NCBI RefSeq assembly: GCF_029962835.1 | Contig: NC_080579.1 | Location: 434,001 to 498,000 of the forward strand | Length of the DNA stretch: 64,000 bases | DNA from: Magnolia sinica | Taxonomy: Eukaryota; Streptophyta; Magnoliopsida; Magnoliales; Magnoliaceae | Reading direction: 5' to 3' | Shown: one piece after another, positions 36,200-48,140 of the stretch | Layout of the letters: each line of letters opens with the position of its first letter | How positions within the stretch are numbered: position 1 is the stretch's first letter | The notes under the pieces: model-generated | The model's input: only the letters and a program-made list of their open reading frames with translations | The model's database searches: none | Told to the model about the DNA's origin: nothing | Made by a program: the position numbers and the translations under genes

Positions 36200-38790
36200 G
36201 GGGTGTGGAGTCACCACGCAATCGCGTCCTTAATGGGTGTGTCACGTGAGAGTTTTGGATCGGCCTGACATTGGGACATCATGTATAACATGAGTTGGTC
36301 CACATGATGGACGGATTGGATGTCATCCACAGATCACGGTTGGGCTCACACATCGAGTTGTTTGTTAAGTTTAATCTACCAAGCCCTGTGATAGATCCGA
36401 CCTCCCATGGAAACGGAGATGATTCATGCTCCTCACATGTTGCACTCGTGTAAGGGTATCCGGACCACCCGGATTTCTGGACGCATTGTAGATGGAGTAT
36501 ATCTTTAAAATCAGACAGATCAATCGGTTAAAACAATCCGATTGATGGTTAATATATGGACGGTTAACAGTAAAATAGTGAATGGTCCGAATTTAAAGGG
36601 CAAAATCAAAAGTTTATTTTAATCTCAACGGTGTAATTTAGGTGGTGCTTTGTCCACAGTTGGGTCAGATATTTGGACGGTCCGGATGGGTACACGATGA
36701 AAGAGTCAGCACCATTTAAACTATCAGAGAAGTCATGCCCAAAGGGACATGACGGAGAAAAACTCACTCCCCATCCCCGTACACGTGGCATGAAAAATAT
36801 AGATCAGAACCGTCTAAATAGTTAGATCTGGAGATGATGGCCCAAGGAACTGTTTGGATTGAAGGAAAACTAGGGAAATACAAGGAAAAACTCACGTAAT
36901 GTGAACCATTAAAATCCTTGTCACCGTTCATTTTCAGGCCACCAATGTGCCCGGATCATCGAGAATGCTTTTTTGTTTGTTTCAAACATAGACCACCATG
37001 GTACATTTTATTATATGTACGGTCTTGATCTACTCATACCTTGCCACGTGTACGGTTATGGGCTGTTGGTTTGTCTGAGAATTGAGAGAGTAGAAAGAAA
37101 GAGACAGTGAAGAGAGGGGAGCGTGGCCTCGGGAAAAGACGAAAGAGGTTCTCCCGCCGATTCCTTGAAGTTTCAAATCGAGGGACTGAAAACGTACGGT
37201 CGTGACGAAAATGAGAGAAATTCGAGAAAATATTAAATCCTTCGCATCACACGTGTAAATAAAAAGTACGTGTGGAAAATCGTATCCTTGTTTCAGATTG
37301 TCCCTTACATTGATATTTCATATAAAAAATATCAGGCTGATATAATTCTCATATATAGAGAAAAATTACAATGATTTTGGACCATTAATCAATTAATATA
37401 AACCGTTATTTATTTTTCTAAACATTCGATCAAATAAGAATTATATCTTTCTGAATTTCATGTTATATAATTAAATAATCATGTATGGACTTATGAACAG
37501 ATCAGATCCTTCGAATGTTTTCTTAGTTTAAATATTTGAAGCAAGTGAACTTTCAAGATGCACACGAGCGAGTGGAATCGGTATTTCTAAAGAAAAATTG
37601 AAGGGGGAGGCGCCAAGCCAACGGAAGAGTGCGACTGACAGAAGACCGGAAATGCTGTCAGGTGTTAATTACACGCGCTCTGGCTGGCTGTGAGTCACGG
37701 TTTTCATGGGTAGCTGCTTTGCTGGCTTTTTAATATACTCTGGCCGAGTGTGATAGATGATATGCAGGCACTCATGCATTACTTACGTCAAGTTAAACGG
37801 TTCAGATTATGGTTCTTAGTGTAGGTTTATCGTGAACTAAAAGCTTGTATTAGTTGTTAGCTGATTGTCTGATAGGTGGACATTGTTTGAACGGCTAAGG
37901 ATGAAATAAATCCAACGGTCCTATTTCAAGATACAAGTGTCCACGAATCAGAGTTCAGAATTCTTCAACCTATCTGATTTTGGTGATTTAGGTTATAAAC
38001 AATGGCTTCCACAATTTAGACGGTTTTATTTTGGTAATATATGCAACGTTTAACATATCTGAGTACCTGCGTATCAAGCGTCGTTTGATAGCTGAGTACC
38101 ATGTGACTCTTGCTTACGAAATGCCAACGGAATTATTACGAATATCTTGGCCGGACGATTTGCATGGCACTTCGGTATTAGTTTTATGTAAGAGGGGCCA
38201 CGGTTCAGAGATCAAGACCGTTGATTTGATAGGCCCCACACTGGATGATGGTTGTTCTAGGTGTTTTCGGTTTTGGAAGAATATACTCATCGGATCCTTG
38301 GCGTATTTTTAAGTTTGACGTGGATCGCTCTTGTCTTTCTTCCGGACTGTCTATTTGTGAGATGCTACTCATGGGGTTAGGATCGTTGCCGAGAGGAGGT
38401 TTTTCACCGATGGCCCACTGACATTGCGGCCCATTTGCCATTTAGCTAAAGAAAAATGGGTAAAAAATATAAAAGGGGAAATCTGGATCGCCTACTTGCC
38501 ACGAAAATCCAACCTGTTGCAATTTAACTGGCTACATCGTCATGTTGCATTCAATGCAGTAAAACTTGTAACGTCTCCACTAAGATTTCTGTAATTGTGG
38601 CAAGCAAAAGGTATAGATTCATCAGACATTCATCACAAGGACAACTTGCCATGGAGAGATCATCTAACTCACGTATTATATTAATCAACATGAAATTTAT
38701 GTGAATGAAAATCGTAAGTCTTGTCTGGCATTGAATCCAAAACCTTCTCACGATACCCTGTGGGATGCATCACTCCAATTCCAGCAATTC
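36200..38790. other. intergenic, no gene recognised
   Basis: Contains a repeat (37790-38080) related to 20100-20500 and a purine-rich patch (37075-37160) that could be a leader or a degraded element. No frame shows protein-like content. Confidence 0.5.
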
Positions 38791-38794
38791 ATAA

Positions 38795-39085
38795 GTGTGG
38801 CCCACTATAATGTTTAAATTGAAATCCACTCCGATCACTAGGTGCGTTGCTCTATTTTAGACAAAGGACTTAGAAATAAAAAATCAACTTGGTTTGTGGT
38901 TTAGGTGGACCATTCAATTGAAAACAGTATATGGGACATCCTTCTCTCTCGATTGTTTCCCTTTGTATGTTCCACCTGTGTCACAAACTGATTTGATTTT
39001 TGAGCCCTACGGCTAAGATGGGTCGACACACTAGGTGATTGAAGTAGATTTCATTTGAACATCACAATGGGACCCACTAATTCAC
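38795..39085. mobile_element. fold-back MITE, first of a pair
   Basis: The left arm GTGGCCCACTATAATGTTTA is inverted at the right end (TTGAACATCACAATGGGACC). The arms extend about 50 bp, to ATCACTAGGTG and CACTAGGTGATT. The middle has TTGAAAACAGTATATGGGACA and a GATTGTTTCCCTTTG block shared with its neighbour at 39145. Confidence 0.65.
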
Positions 39086-39144
39086 AAAGTTTAATTTAGG
39101 CATTTCATGCAAGTCTTGGATGTAAACCAGAACAAGCTTGAAAA

Positions 39145-39430
39145 TTTCGCAAGCATGGCTCACTGTGATGTTTATATAAAATACATGCCAAATTATAAGG
39201 TGCATCACCTACTTTAGCTATAGGGCTCAAAAATCATTTCGATGGATCTATGATTCAGGTGGGCCATACAAAGGGAAATAGTAATGTGCATGCTTCGAAT
39301 TGTTTCATTTCGTGCTCCCCACCTTAATCAATGACGGGCTTGACCTTTTGTCCTAAGACCTACCTTTTAACTTTACATCTAATGGTTAAGGGAGATTTTA
39401 TATAACCATCACAGTGAGCCCTAAAAATAA
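39145..39430. mobile_element. fold-back MITE, second of a pair
   Basis: The ends CATGGCTCACTGTGATGTT and AACCATCACAGTGAGCCCT form the inverted repeat. The interior repeats landmarks of 38795-39085 (GGTGGGCCATACAAAGGGAAA, GAATTGTTTCATTTCG). Confidence 0.65.
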
Positions 39431-39479
39431 GGGTGGACATCCTTTTCCCAATTGTTTCCTTTGGCGTGGATTTCACTTT

Positions 39480-42090
39480 AAACATCCCAGTGATAACTGC
39501 CAATTGTTGAAGTCATGATAATGTAATACATGTAATAGGAAAACATGCAAAGCAGTGATAATGAGATTCCGTTTACCACCATCGTAAGTCTATTGCACTT
39601 GCCTTTTGCTTTTACGACCTATTGTCGCCAATTAACATTGTTTTTCATGGTGCCAAACAACCCTTTATTACACATTGCAAAGTAATGTGCCAATGGAGAC
39701 TGTTTGGCTGGCTTTTTCCCAATGTGGATGACTTAAATGTTAATGGTTGTGCTAATCAGCAAAAACCATCTCTTCTCTATATTTTCAATTATAATTGTTT
39801 ATATACAATGCGCAATGGGAATGCAACATAGGATGTTTATACGTGTTTACAAAGCAATGGATGCTATGGCAAAGTGTTTGCATTTTGCTTACCTCCTCCG
39901 TTATGGAAGGTGTATACTATTTTTTCCAAAAGTCAAATGGAGAAACAAGATTACTTTTTTGGTTGATGCTTTACTAAAATAAATAAGTACAAAAGGGTTT
40001 ACATTTCCTAACATAGAAGTCTATTTACTTTGCACTATTGTTATTTTTTTTACTTGTCCTTGCATTCCACTACTTTACCTTTAATCCAAAATAACATGTA
40101 TCTCTCTACTAGTTCTTTTTTTAAAAAATAAATAAATAAAATTTGTGCTCTCCGTCACTTCATAGACCACTTCATCCGTATCAGGATCATTGCCTTGTAG
40201 ATCAAAATTACGAGGTTGACACTGACCTAATAAAGGTGATTTTTATGAACTATCCAAAGTTGTGGACATAAGAACAATGGTTCAAATCATCCTATTACGA
40301 ACCACATTCTTCAAAGTTGGAAGTGGTTATATTGTATATGCAAATGTATTTAAGGAAGACAATGGGCCATTTGACCCACCCGACAAGCTCAACCCATCAT
40401 TGGACTAGATTTGGAACTCTTTAGCTTTATTAAGATTTTTGAAACATTGCGAAAGGTAATATCAATATTTTAGTTTTATAGACTTAAGAATTCATATTAA
40501 TATATTATTGAGTTTTTAGCAAAGCAAAACCACAATCACATAATTAGTATTTACCTTATCGGTGGCATTGAGAAATTGCCTTTTGTCTATGATGTGTCTT
40601 CAACTATGAAGTCTCTTCTCTATCCATCTTATGTATAAGAGAGAATGAGTGCCCAGTGTCAACCTCTAGAATATGGCTAGTGAGACGCATGAGTTGTCCC
40701 CGCAATGGAGCTTCCACACCTGAAACGTGTGATGTGTGGAGGAAGTAGAGATGAGAATATGATCTCTCTTTATATAAGTGATACCAAGGGTGAGAACGTC
40801 CAAGCTTATGTTTTTCTATCTAGGCTTTTCTTCCTCTATGACACAAGAGAGAACTAGGGTTTCAAGGAGTCACTAGTTATTATATTCTACCACCATTTAG
40901 TCTTTCATATGGTTAATTATATTGAAGATTTGTAATATTATGTTATCTCATTGACCCATATTTAATCCAATGGGTATGATGTGATCTTATTGGGATGCTA
41001 TGCTTACTTTAATTTAATAAGTTTTCAAATGCCCAGTTGGAATATTACAAGTAAGCTGGACTCTATTACTAGTTTTCATTTTTGTCCATTAAGCCTAGTT
41101 TATATATGAAATTCAATGTAACAAAGAGGGTAATTAATAATTGAGAACGGAATTGGTGAATGTTACATCAATGAGAATTATTTTTGTAGTACTTTCTTTT
41201 ATATGACTCTAAATATCAATTGAAATTGTTGGAATTACATGAAACCTAACGAGTACTAATTAAGTAAACTTATGGACTTTAGATTCGGGTTTTGAGTAAC
41301 TCTAGTCATGCATCTGGATTTTGGGACGTAACACTACATGATATAGGGTCTAAATGATGGCCATTTTCAAAAAACATAAATAGGAACCATCTATTTTCAA
41401 AACCATTGCTTAAGTTATTAGCACCATAAAATCAAACAAATGTATTATTACAGACAGGATAAAATATGAGCACACATGATATTAAATGATCAAACGATCT
41501 AAGGAAAACAAAGACATTAAATGTTTTTTCTCACTTAAAATGAACATTAAGCAAGACTTTCCATTTTGTGGTTATCCATTGAAACACTATACTTGTAACA
41601 TCCTTTAATGAGATTACTTTTCCTACCATGTGTATGTACATAGAGATGGGCGAGTGCTAGGCCATGAAAACTCGATGCAAAGAAAAAGGTACCATGTATT
41701 GCTAGGTGGAGAGACTGCAATAATACTGGTTTGATTATTTATAATAGTGGATGCTATTGTTATGATATTCAAACCATTGGTATTATGGGCCCTACTACTA
41801 AAGGTTTCTGCAACAAAAATTCCCCCTACTTGTAGCTGACTAAAAATTTAAAAAAAAAAAAACAGAAACTAATAGTTCCTATGCAATTAAAAGACCACAT
41901 ATCTTAGAGCTAAGATTTACTGATCATGGGGATTTTAGGTGCATCAATTATTAATAATGGGTCCCATTCTATTTACATTTTGGATAATTGAACATTGGAG
42001 TACTCCACATATATAAACTAAAAGCTGAACAAATATATTATGTTACGATGAGTTTTAAAAAAATGTCCTTAAAGCCGGACAAACTTCCCA
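39480..42090. other. intergenic, no gene recognised
   Basis: A/T-rich, with only short composition-driven frames. A stretch at about 40575-40870 has an LTR-like run of signals (CTCTTTATATAAGTG), but no ends or coding remnants support a call. Confidence 0.4.
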
Positions 42091-42242
42091 GGGCCCATAT
42101 TAATGTTTATTTGCCATCCAACCTGTTGATAAGGTCCCACAAATCTAAAGGGAAAAAAAATGAATATCAGCTTGATGCAAAACCTTTGTGACCTCAAGTA
42201 TGCATAGAACATTCATGTAAAAGGTGGGAGCGGAGTACCTAT

Positions 42243-42672
42243 AGCCCCATCATGGGCCACCACGATATATGTAATCTACATCCATGTTGTCCATCCATTT
42301 TGCCATATCATTTTATGTCATGAGCCAAAAAAAAAAGAAGTAGGTGCAAATCTCAAGTGGATCATTTTGTAGGAAACAGTGGTGATTGAATGTGTCACCA
42401 CTAAAAACTTCCCAAGCCTCATCTTAATGTTTCCGTAGTGTTTATTTGCTATCCAATCTGTTGATAAGGTCCCACAAACCAGGATGAATAAAAAAATAAA
42501 AAATAAATATAAATATAAGCTTGATCCAAAATCTCTGTGACCCACGAGAAGTTTTTAATGGTCAATGATCACTGTTTCCTTTGGCGTGGATCTATTTCAT
42601 TTTTGGGGTCATAACCTACAATGATTTAGAAAAACAGCTGAACGGCATAGATATGTAATACATACATCAAGG
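42243..42672. mobile_element. GGGGCCCACC fold-back element, with a fragment at 42093-42240
   Basis: It runs from CATGGGCCACCACGATATATG to ATACATACATCAAGGCCAGG, with the family's central CCAATCTGTTGATAAGG. A right-half fragment of another copy lies directly upstream. Confidence 0.65.
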
Positions 42673-43479
42673 CCAGGACAGCACCTAATCCGCTCGCATA
42701 AAATAAAAAAGAAGGGGGATATACTCAAAAATCAAGATGGTCCCCTCATCAGGCAGATGCCCCATTAGGAACATCTGATGGTTTGACTCAATGTAGGCGG
42801 TCTAGTTTTTATGCGGGGAATGATTCTCCACCAAAAGTTGGAGAATGGCTTCCTGTCCATCCCTTTGCACTTTATTGTTTTTTTTTCTTTCTTCCTAGCA
42901 TTGATTCGATAGTCATGATCATCCACACAAAGTGACGGCTGAGAGGAATGTCAAGGAAATCAAAGGTAGATCTCACATGGGTGCAAGGTTCAAATGAACT
43001 ATGTTTTTTCACGTAATTAATAAGGGCCGTCCATTTTCCAAGCCATTGTTGGGATGGATAGCCTAGTTAATTTTTGAGAGGGATGGACAATTAAAACGTA
43101 GGCCATTATGATCAAACAATTTCCGGTATAATAAATTTGGCCCAATTTCGGTTTGGATCTTCAGAGTATCTTATCAAATCTATTTTTTTAAAGGTTGGAT
43201 CCGTAATTGAAGGCGGGTAATCTATATCACCATTTCATAAAATGTTGATTGGACGGATGAGATTCAAATTAGAATGAAAGCAGTAAAAGGTGTGTCCTCG
43301 CGTGATGGAGGATCCACATCAATGAGGCAAAATTTATTTTTTTTAATATAATAAATATTCTCTGCCTTCATAATCATTGATCGAATGGCTAGGATCATCC
43401 CATCAACGCAACTTTCGAGAGGGTCGAGCAATCAAAAGTGGGCCACACGTCATGGACGGTTGTCGTTTTCTTCCCTTCC

Positions 43480-44260
43480 ACCATTAAGCTTAAGTAAACC
43501 GTTCATAAAAAAACAGTAACGATTAAATGCCTCTCTCTAAAATCTTTCGGTAACAGAAGTTATGGGTCAAGTTGATATTTATGATTTCACTTAAGTTTAT
43601 GTGATCTTATGAGCAGGTTGTATGACAAATAAACATTATAATGAACCTTAGGAAGGTTTCAATGGTGAGGTCCCATGGTGTGGTCAACTCTAGCCTTCAA
43701 TCCACCTTTTTGGGCTTATGTCCTAAGGGGCCGTTTGGCCTGGCGGACTGGAAGGGATTAGATGGTATTGGAAGGGATTGGAAGTTAAATCTCAGGATTG
43801 GCCAGGCGTGCTAAACAGACCGGGCGATCTGATCCCCGGATTTAGCAATCCCATGGATCTTAAGACAATCCACTGACAACACCATCATTCCCTTTAAATC
43901 CCATCCAATCCACCCTAATCCGTTCGAATTTGCCAGGGATGTGTTCGGTTGGAGGGATTGGAAGGGATGAAGAGGTTTAATCCCAGGATTGGTGGGGCGT
44001 GCCAAATAGATTTGATATAGCAATCCCGGGATATAACAATCCCATGGATCTTAGGACAATCCACTGACAAAACCATCATTGCCTTGAAATCCTAGCCATC
44101 CACCCTATACCAGTCAATCCCTTCCAATCCACTCATCCAGGGCCCTAAAATAATATTTCAAAATGAACAAATTTGGGTTTATGTTCTAAAATAATCTTTC
44201 AAAATGAATACATGGCTTGGAGAAAACACATATATCACAATGGGCGGACCTTCTATCTAG
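43480..44260. mobile_element. GGGGCCCACC-family element split by a Harbinger MITE
   Basis: Family sequence (GAGCAGGTTGTATGAC, GGTGTGGTCAACTC, TTTTTGGGCTTATGTCCTAA) stops at the MITE and resumes after it with AAATAATATTTCAAAATGAA, ending with a diverged ACATATATCACAATGGGCGG end. Confidence 0.6.
43727..44145. mobile_element. PIF/Harbinger-type MITE, 419 bp
   Basis: It starts GGGGCCGTTTGGCC and ends CATCCAGGGCCC, with TAA on both sides (43724-43726, 44146-44148). It shares the two-half interior of the copy at 23330-23722. Confidence 0.85.
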
Positions 44261-44536
44261 CTAGTTATTGGTGGGAGGGGTACCAAATCCACATCTTATG
44301 TGCTGATTTCCCCACCCCGAGTTCATATATATACCTTTGCCTGGCCTCTACAAGGTCACAAAGATGCCCGTGACAAATCTTACTCCATCCATCTATTATG
44401 AAATACCATAATAAGATAGGAATTTAAAATTCAGGCAATTTCAAAACTCACGTGGGCCATACCCTACTAGATTGTGGGGATCAAATGCCCTGGGGTGGTA
44501 GAAGTTTTTGTATGAGGATGATATTTGCTTATGTAG

Positions 44537-45272
44537 TAGAGTTGTATATGAGTCGAAACGAGTGAGTTGAGTGCTCAACTCGAATTGACCAACGGCTAAT
44601 CCCAGCTTGAAGTTGGCTCAACTTGGTCATTGAGTCTGACTGTCCAACTTGCCTCAATTTGGTCCATAGCTCGGGCCAGCTCAAGTCAAGTTCAAGTTTA
44701 TGCTTTCGAGCTGACTTTTGAGATCGGGTTGCCAATCATGGACAGTGGCCAGCGGGGCAAGGGGAAGTGGCAAGTAGAGAGAGACGAGGAGGGAGAGTGA
44801 GTGAAAGAGTACTGGAGGAGGGGCTCGACTTGGTGCTCACCAGATCATAGGGCTTGGTCGGGGCTTTGGATTGAGAGGAAGAGAGAAATAGGTGGAATGG
44901 TAGGTTAGGGTCTAGCTGTCGGATGGGCACTAGAGAGAGAGGAGAAAAGGGTGATGGGTCATGGACGTGCGCTGGACAGAGAGGAGAAATGGCTAAGAGG
45001 GGTTTTTGTTTTTTGAAATTAAGGTTCTGGACGATTGACTGGTATTTATATAAGATCAAACAAATTGAACTTGATCTAAGTTGGGTTCAGGCCAAAGACC
45101 GGGCCAAGTCGAGTCAAGTTCAATCCAACTCGTACTTAGCTCAAATTTTTTCGAGCTCCAAAAAATTTGCTCAACTCAGTCCAAACCCATCTTCGAGAGC
45201 TGAGTCGAATCAAGCTTTATCGAACCAAGTCAGGTGACTTAATCAAGTTGACTTGATTTACGCACAACTATA
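44537..45272. mobile_element. hAT-type non-autonomous element, 736 bp
   Basis: The ends TAGAGTTGTATATGAGTC and the inverse of TATAGTTGTGCGTAAATC are similar. The flanks TTATGTAG and TCATGCAG match at six of eight positions, fitting an aged 8-bp duplication. The outer parts are rich in GAGTTGAGC-type words; the middle is purine-rich and non-coding. Confidence 0.7.
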
Positions 45273-45593
45273 TCATGCAGTTTATAAGCGTTAATAACCT
45301 CCATTAAGTGTTCGATGGCATATAAGTATAGGAAAGTGTCAACAACGTATGCTTATGTTCTCGCTATTTAATTCTATGTTACAATTGAGTCTTGGATGGC
45401 CAATTTTTATAACCTTGTTATATTAGTCTTTCAAATCAAATGGATGAAGTGGATTTGACAAGACATTCTTTGGCCCCACATAGCTTTGGGCATCATGCTT
45501 GGTCAGAGGCAATTCACTTCCATTGTGAGGGAACCAATTTGGTACTAGCCCACTGCCACCTAATTAGAGACAGACAGTCCTAAGAAGAGCTAT

Positions 45594-46045
45594 GTGAGTC
45601 CTTGATGTATGTGTTTTATCCGGACCGTCTTTCCAAAATCATATTATGGCATGGCCAAAACTAAGCCTAGGTGCGACCACACCACACCACCGCATGAAAA
45701 AGTAAGATGGATCACCTACTCTAAAATGACCTGATGGAGCATGGAAGTTTTGGATCCAGCTGATATTTAAATGACCTGATGGAGCATGGAAGTTTTGGAT
45801 CCAGCTTATATTTATGTTTTATCTTCATCGGCTGTCTGACCTTGTGAACAGGTTTGGATGGCAAATAAACATGGCCGTGGCCTAGGAAAGCTTTCAACCG
45901 TGGGTACTTATGTTACCACTCTTCCTGTCGCGTGGTTCACTTAGTCCTTTGATCTGCCTCATTTTAGGGATTCATACCATACAATGAAATTTCAAATTGG
46001 ATGAACGGCGTGGATAACATAAAAACATCATGGTGGGCCCCACAG
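45594..46045. mobile_element. GGGGCCCACC fold-back element with an internal duplication
   Basis: It runs from GAGTCCTTGATGTATGTG to AACATCATGGTGGGCCCCAC. A 44-bp segment starting AAATGACCTGATGGAGCATG is tandemly repeated at about 45723 and 45768. Confidence 0.65.
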
Positions 46046-46589
46046 ACCAAGACCTGGTGGGGTAGTCCTCGCCCAGTTTTCAGATGCAAACGCCGGAGAA
46101 ATTTACGACTGTGGACCCCACCCTTTATCCATTAGATATTCTTGAAGCAATACAAACTTAACATATGCACTTAAACCTCCTCGTAGGGGCGACAAATTCG
46201 AGGACAAAAATACCCCTCCTTTTCACATAAACGGATTGACTACTCCGCCTGCCACCCGCCAACGGTGGATCGTCGGTGGTCTGTGGACCCCACCATGATG
46301 TATGCTTTTCATCCATGCTGTCCATATATTTTTCTGGATCATTTTATTGTATGAGACAAAAAATGAGGTATATTCAAATCTCAAGTTTACCACATTACAG
46401 GAAACAGTGTTGAATGAGCGTAATGTCTAGGTTTCCTCCTACATATGGGATTTTGGTGTATACATATTCTGATGAAAATGGAGGAGTATTGAACATGATG
46501 TATTACAAATAAAACATCATTGTGTAGTGTAGCAAGCGTAATCGGATTGCGTACTGAGTTAGTCAGTACGCTCCCATTGTACTAAGTAA

Positions 46590-46972
46590 ACTCGGTTGGC
46601 CCCACATTGAATGTATGTAGTATATCCACGCCGTCCATACATTTTTCCATCTAATTTTAGTAGTTTGGCCCTAAATTGAAGTATATCAAAAGATCAAGTG
46701 GATCATACCACGGGATTTAGTGGGCATAATGATTTCCACCGTTGAAACCATAGTGGGCCCAACAGTGATGTTTGTTTGTTATCAAACCTATTCATAAGAT
46801 TATACAGACATGGATTAATAGAAAAAACAATTATAAGCTTGATCCAAAACTTCTGTAGCCCCTAAGAAATGATCAACATTAGAAGTTCAATTCAAAATTT
46901 CATTTGGTGTGGTCCATTTGAACATTGGATACGTTTAGATTTATCGGCTCAAGCCATGAAATTATCTGTTAA
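46590..46972. mobile_element. GGGGCCCACC fold-back element inside the Mutator-like element
   Basis: It starts GGCCCCACATTGAATGTATG and has the central AACCTATTCATAAGATTATAC. Its right end is replaced by the 21-bp array. A left-half fragment is at 46285-46420, and a further copy lies at about 48625-48915, ending CATCACAGTGGGCCCCACC. Confidence 0.65.
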
Positions 46973-48140
46973 GTTTGCCCAGTTGATTGTTTAGTTTGCC
47001 CTTGCTCAATTTCATATTTGCCCCGTTCAATTTCATGTTTGCCCCGCTAATTTCTTAGTTTGCCCCGCTGATTTTCTAGTTTCCCCTGTTGATTTTCATG
47101 TTTGCCCCGCTGATTTTTATGTTTGTCCCGCTGATTTTCTAGTTTCCCCCGCTCAATTTCATGTCTGCCCTACTGATTTCCTGGTTTGCCCCGCTGATTT
47201 TCTAGTTTACCCCACTGATTTCCTAGTTTGTCTCGCTAATTTTCTAATTTCACCCGCTCAATTTCATGTTTGCCCCGCTGATTTTCTAGTTTCCCCTGCT
47301 CAATTTCATGTTTGCTTAGCTGATTTTCATGTTTGCCCCGCTTAATTTCATGTTTGTCCCGTGGAATTTCTAGTTTGCCCCGCTCAATTTCATGTACAGC
47401 TGAAAGTTGGGCAAGTTCAACCCAACTGACCCGAGATTGGGTTGGGCTTGGGCAGGATATATCGGGTCCGATCTCAAGCTTGGGCTATACAAACACCAAC
47501 CCAATAAAACTTAGGTTGGGCTTGGGTTGAGGTCTCATGTTGCTCGACTCAACCCGAACCCAATCAATATATTAGTTACTCATAAATTATAATTGAGTGT
47601 GGATTGTTTGTGTAAAAGGTACACTAGTGATGTCGGGTCGCATTTGTCCACATCATTTCCAGTGACTCAAGCTAACAAGACATGCCGAATTTCTCTCTCC
47701 TAAATAGATTGTGTGTTATGCTACATGGCTTTTTAAGGGAGTAGTCCTATATTTTAGCTTGGTTTTTTAAAGACAAAGATGAAGTTCATTATGATGAATG
47801 ATCACGTGTATAGTTAATAAAATCATACATACAAAAAGTAAGTCATATATTGAAATATAATAAATTATTGTAATAACGAAAATATTAGCACGTATACACC
47901 CGACCAACCCAATTAACCCGTTGAGCCCTCTTGGATTGGGCTTGGGTTGAGAATTTCCAACCCAAGATTAGGTTGGGTTGGGTCAAGGTTTAGGTATGGG
48001 AACCTTGGGTTGGGTTAGGGTTGAGCACCAACCCGAACCAACCCGCCCGACTTTCAGACCTAATTTCATGTTTACCCTGCTCAATTTCATGTTTCCCTTG
48101 ATCAATTTTCTAATTTGCCCCACTCAATGTTTTCTCAAAG
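46973..48140. repeat. 21-bp minisatellite, about 20 units, split by a hAT element
   Basis: The unit is TTTGCCCCGCTGATTTTCTAG, in two alternating forms (the second ends GCTCAATTTCATG). The units run 46973-47394 and resume at 48063 after the insertion at 47395-48062. Unit length is kept very strictly at 21 bp, but in-frame stops rule out a coding repeat. Confidence 0.9.
47395..48062. mobile_element. hAT-type element, 668 bp, in the minisatellite
   Basis: The ends TACAGCTGAAAGTTGGGC and the inverse TAGGTCTGAAAGTCGGGC are similar. The 8-bp flank ATTTCATG is identical on both sides (47387-47394, 48063-48070), although the array itself contains that word. The subterminal parts are rich in GGGTTGGGTT words, common in plant hAT MITEs. 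Confidence 0.78.

Noticed and set aside
37075-37200. Purine-rich stretch as a possible first exon of another gene
   Set aside because: No coding frame, donor or downstream exon could be tied to it.
44736-45059. 107-codon minus-strand frame, Pro/Ser-rich
   Set aside because: Produced by the purine-rich middle of a hAT-type element; no family resemblance and no splice context.
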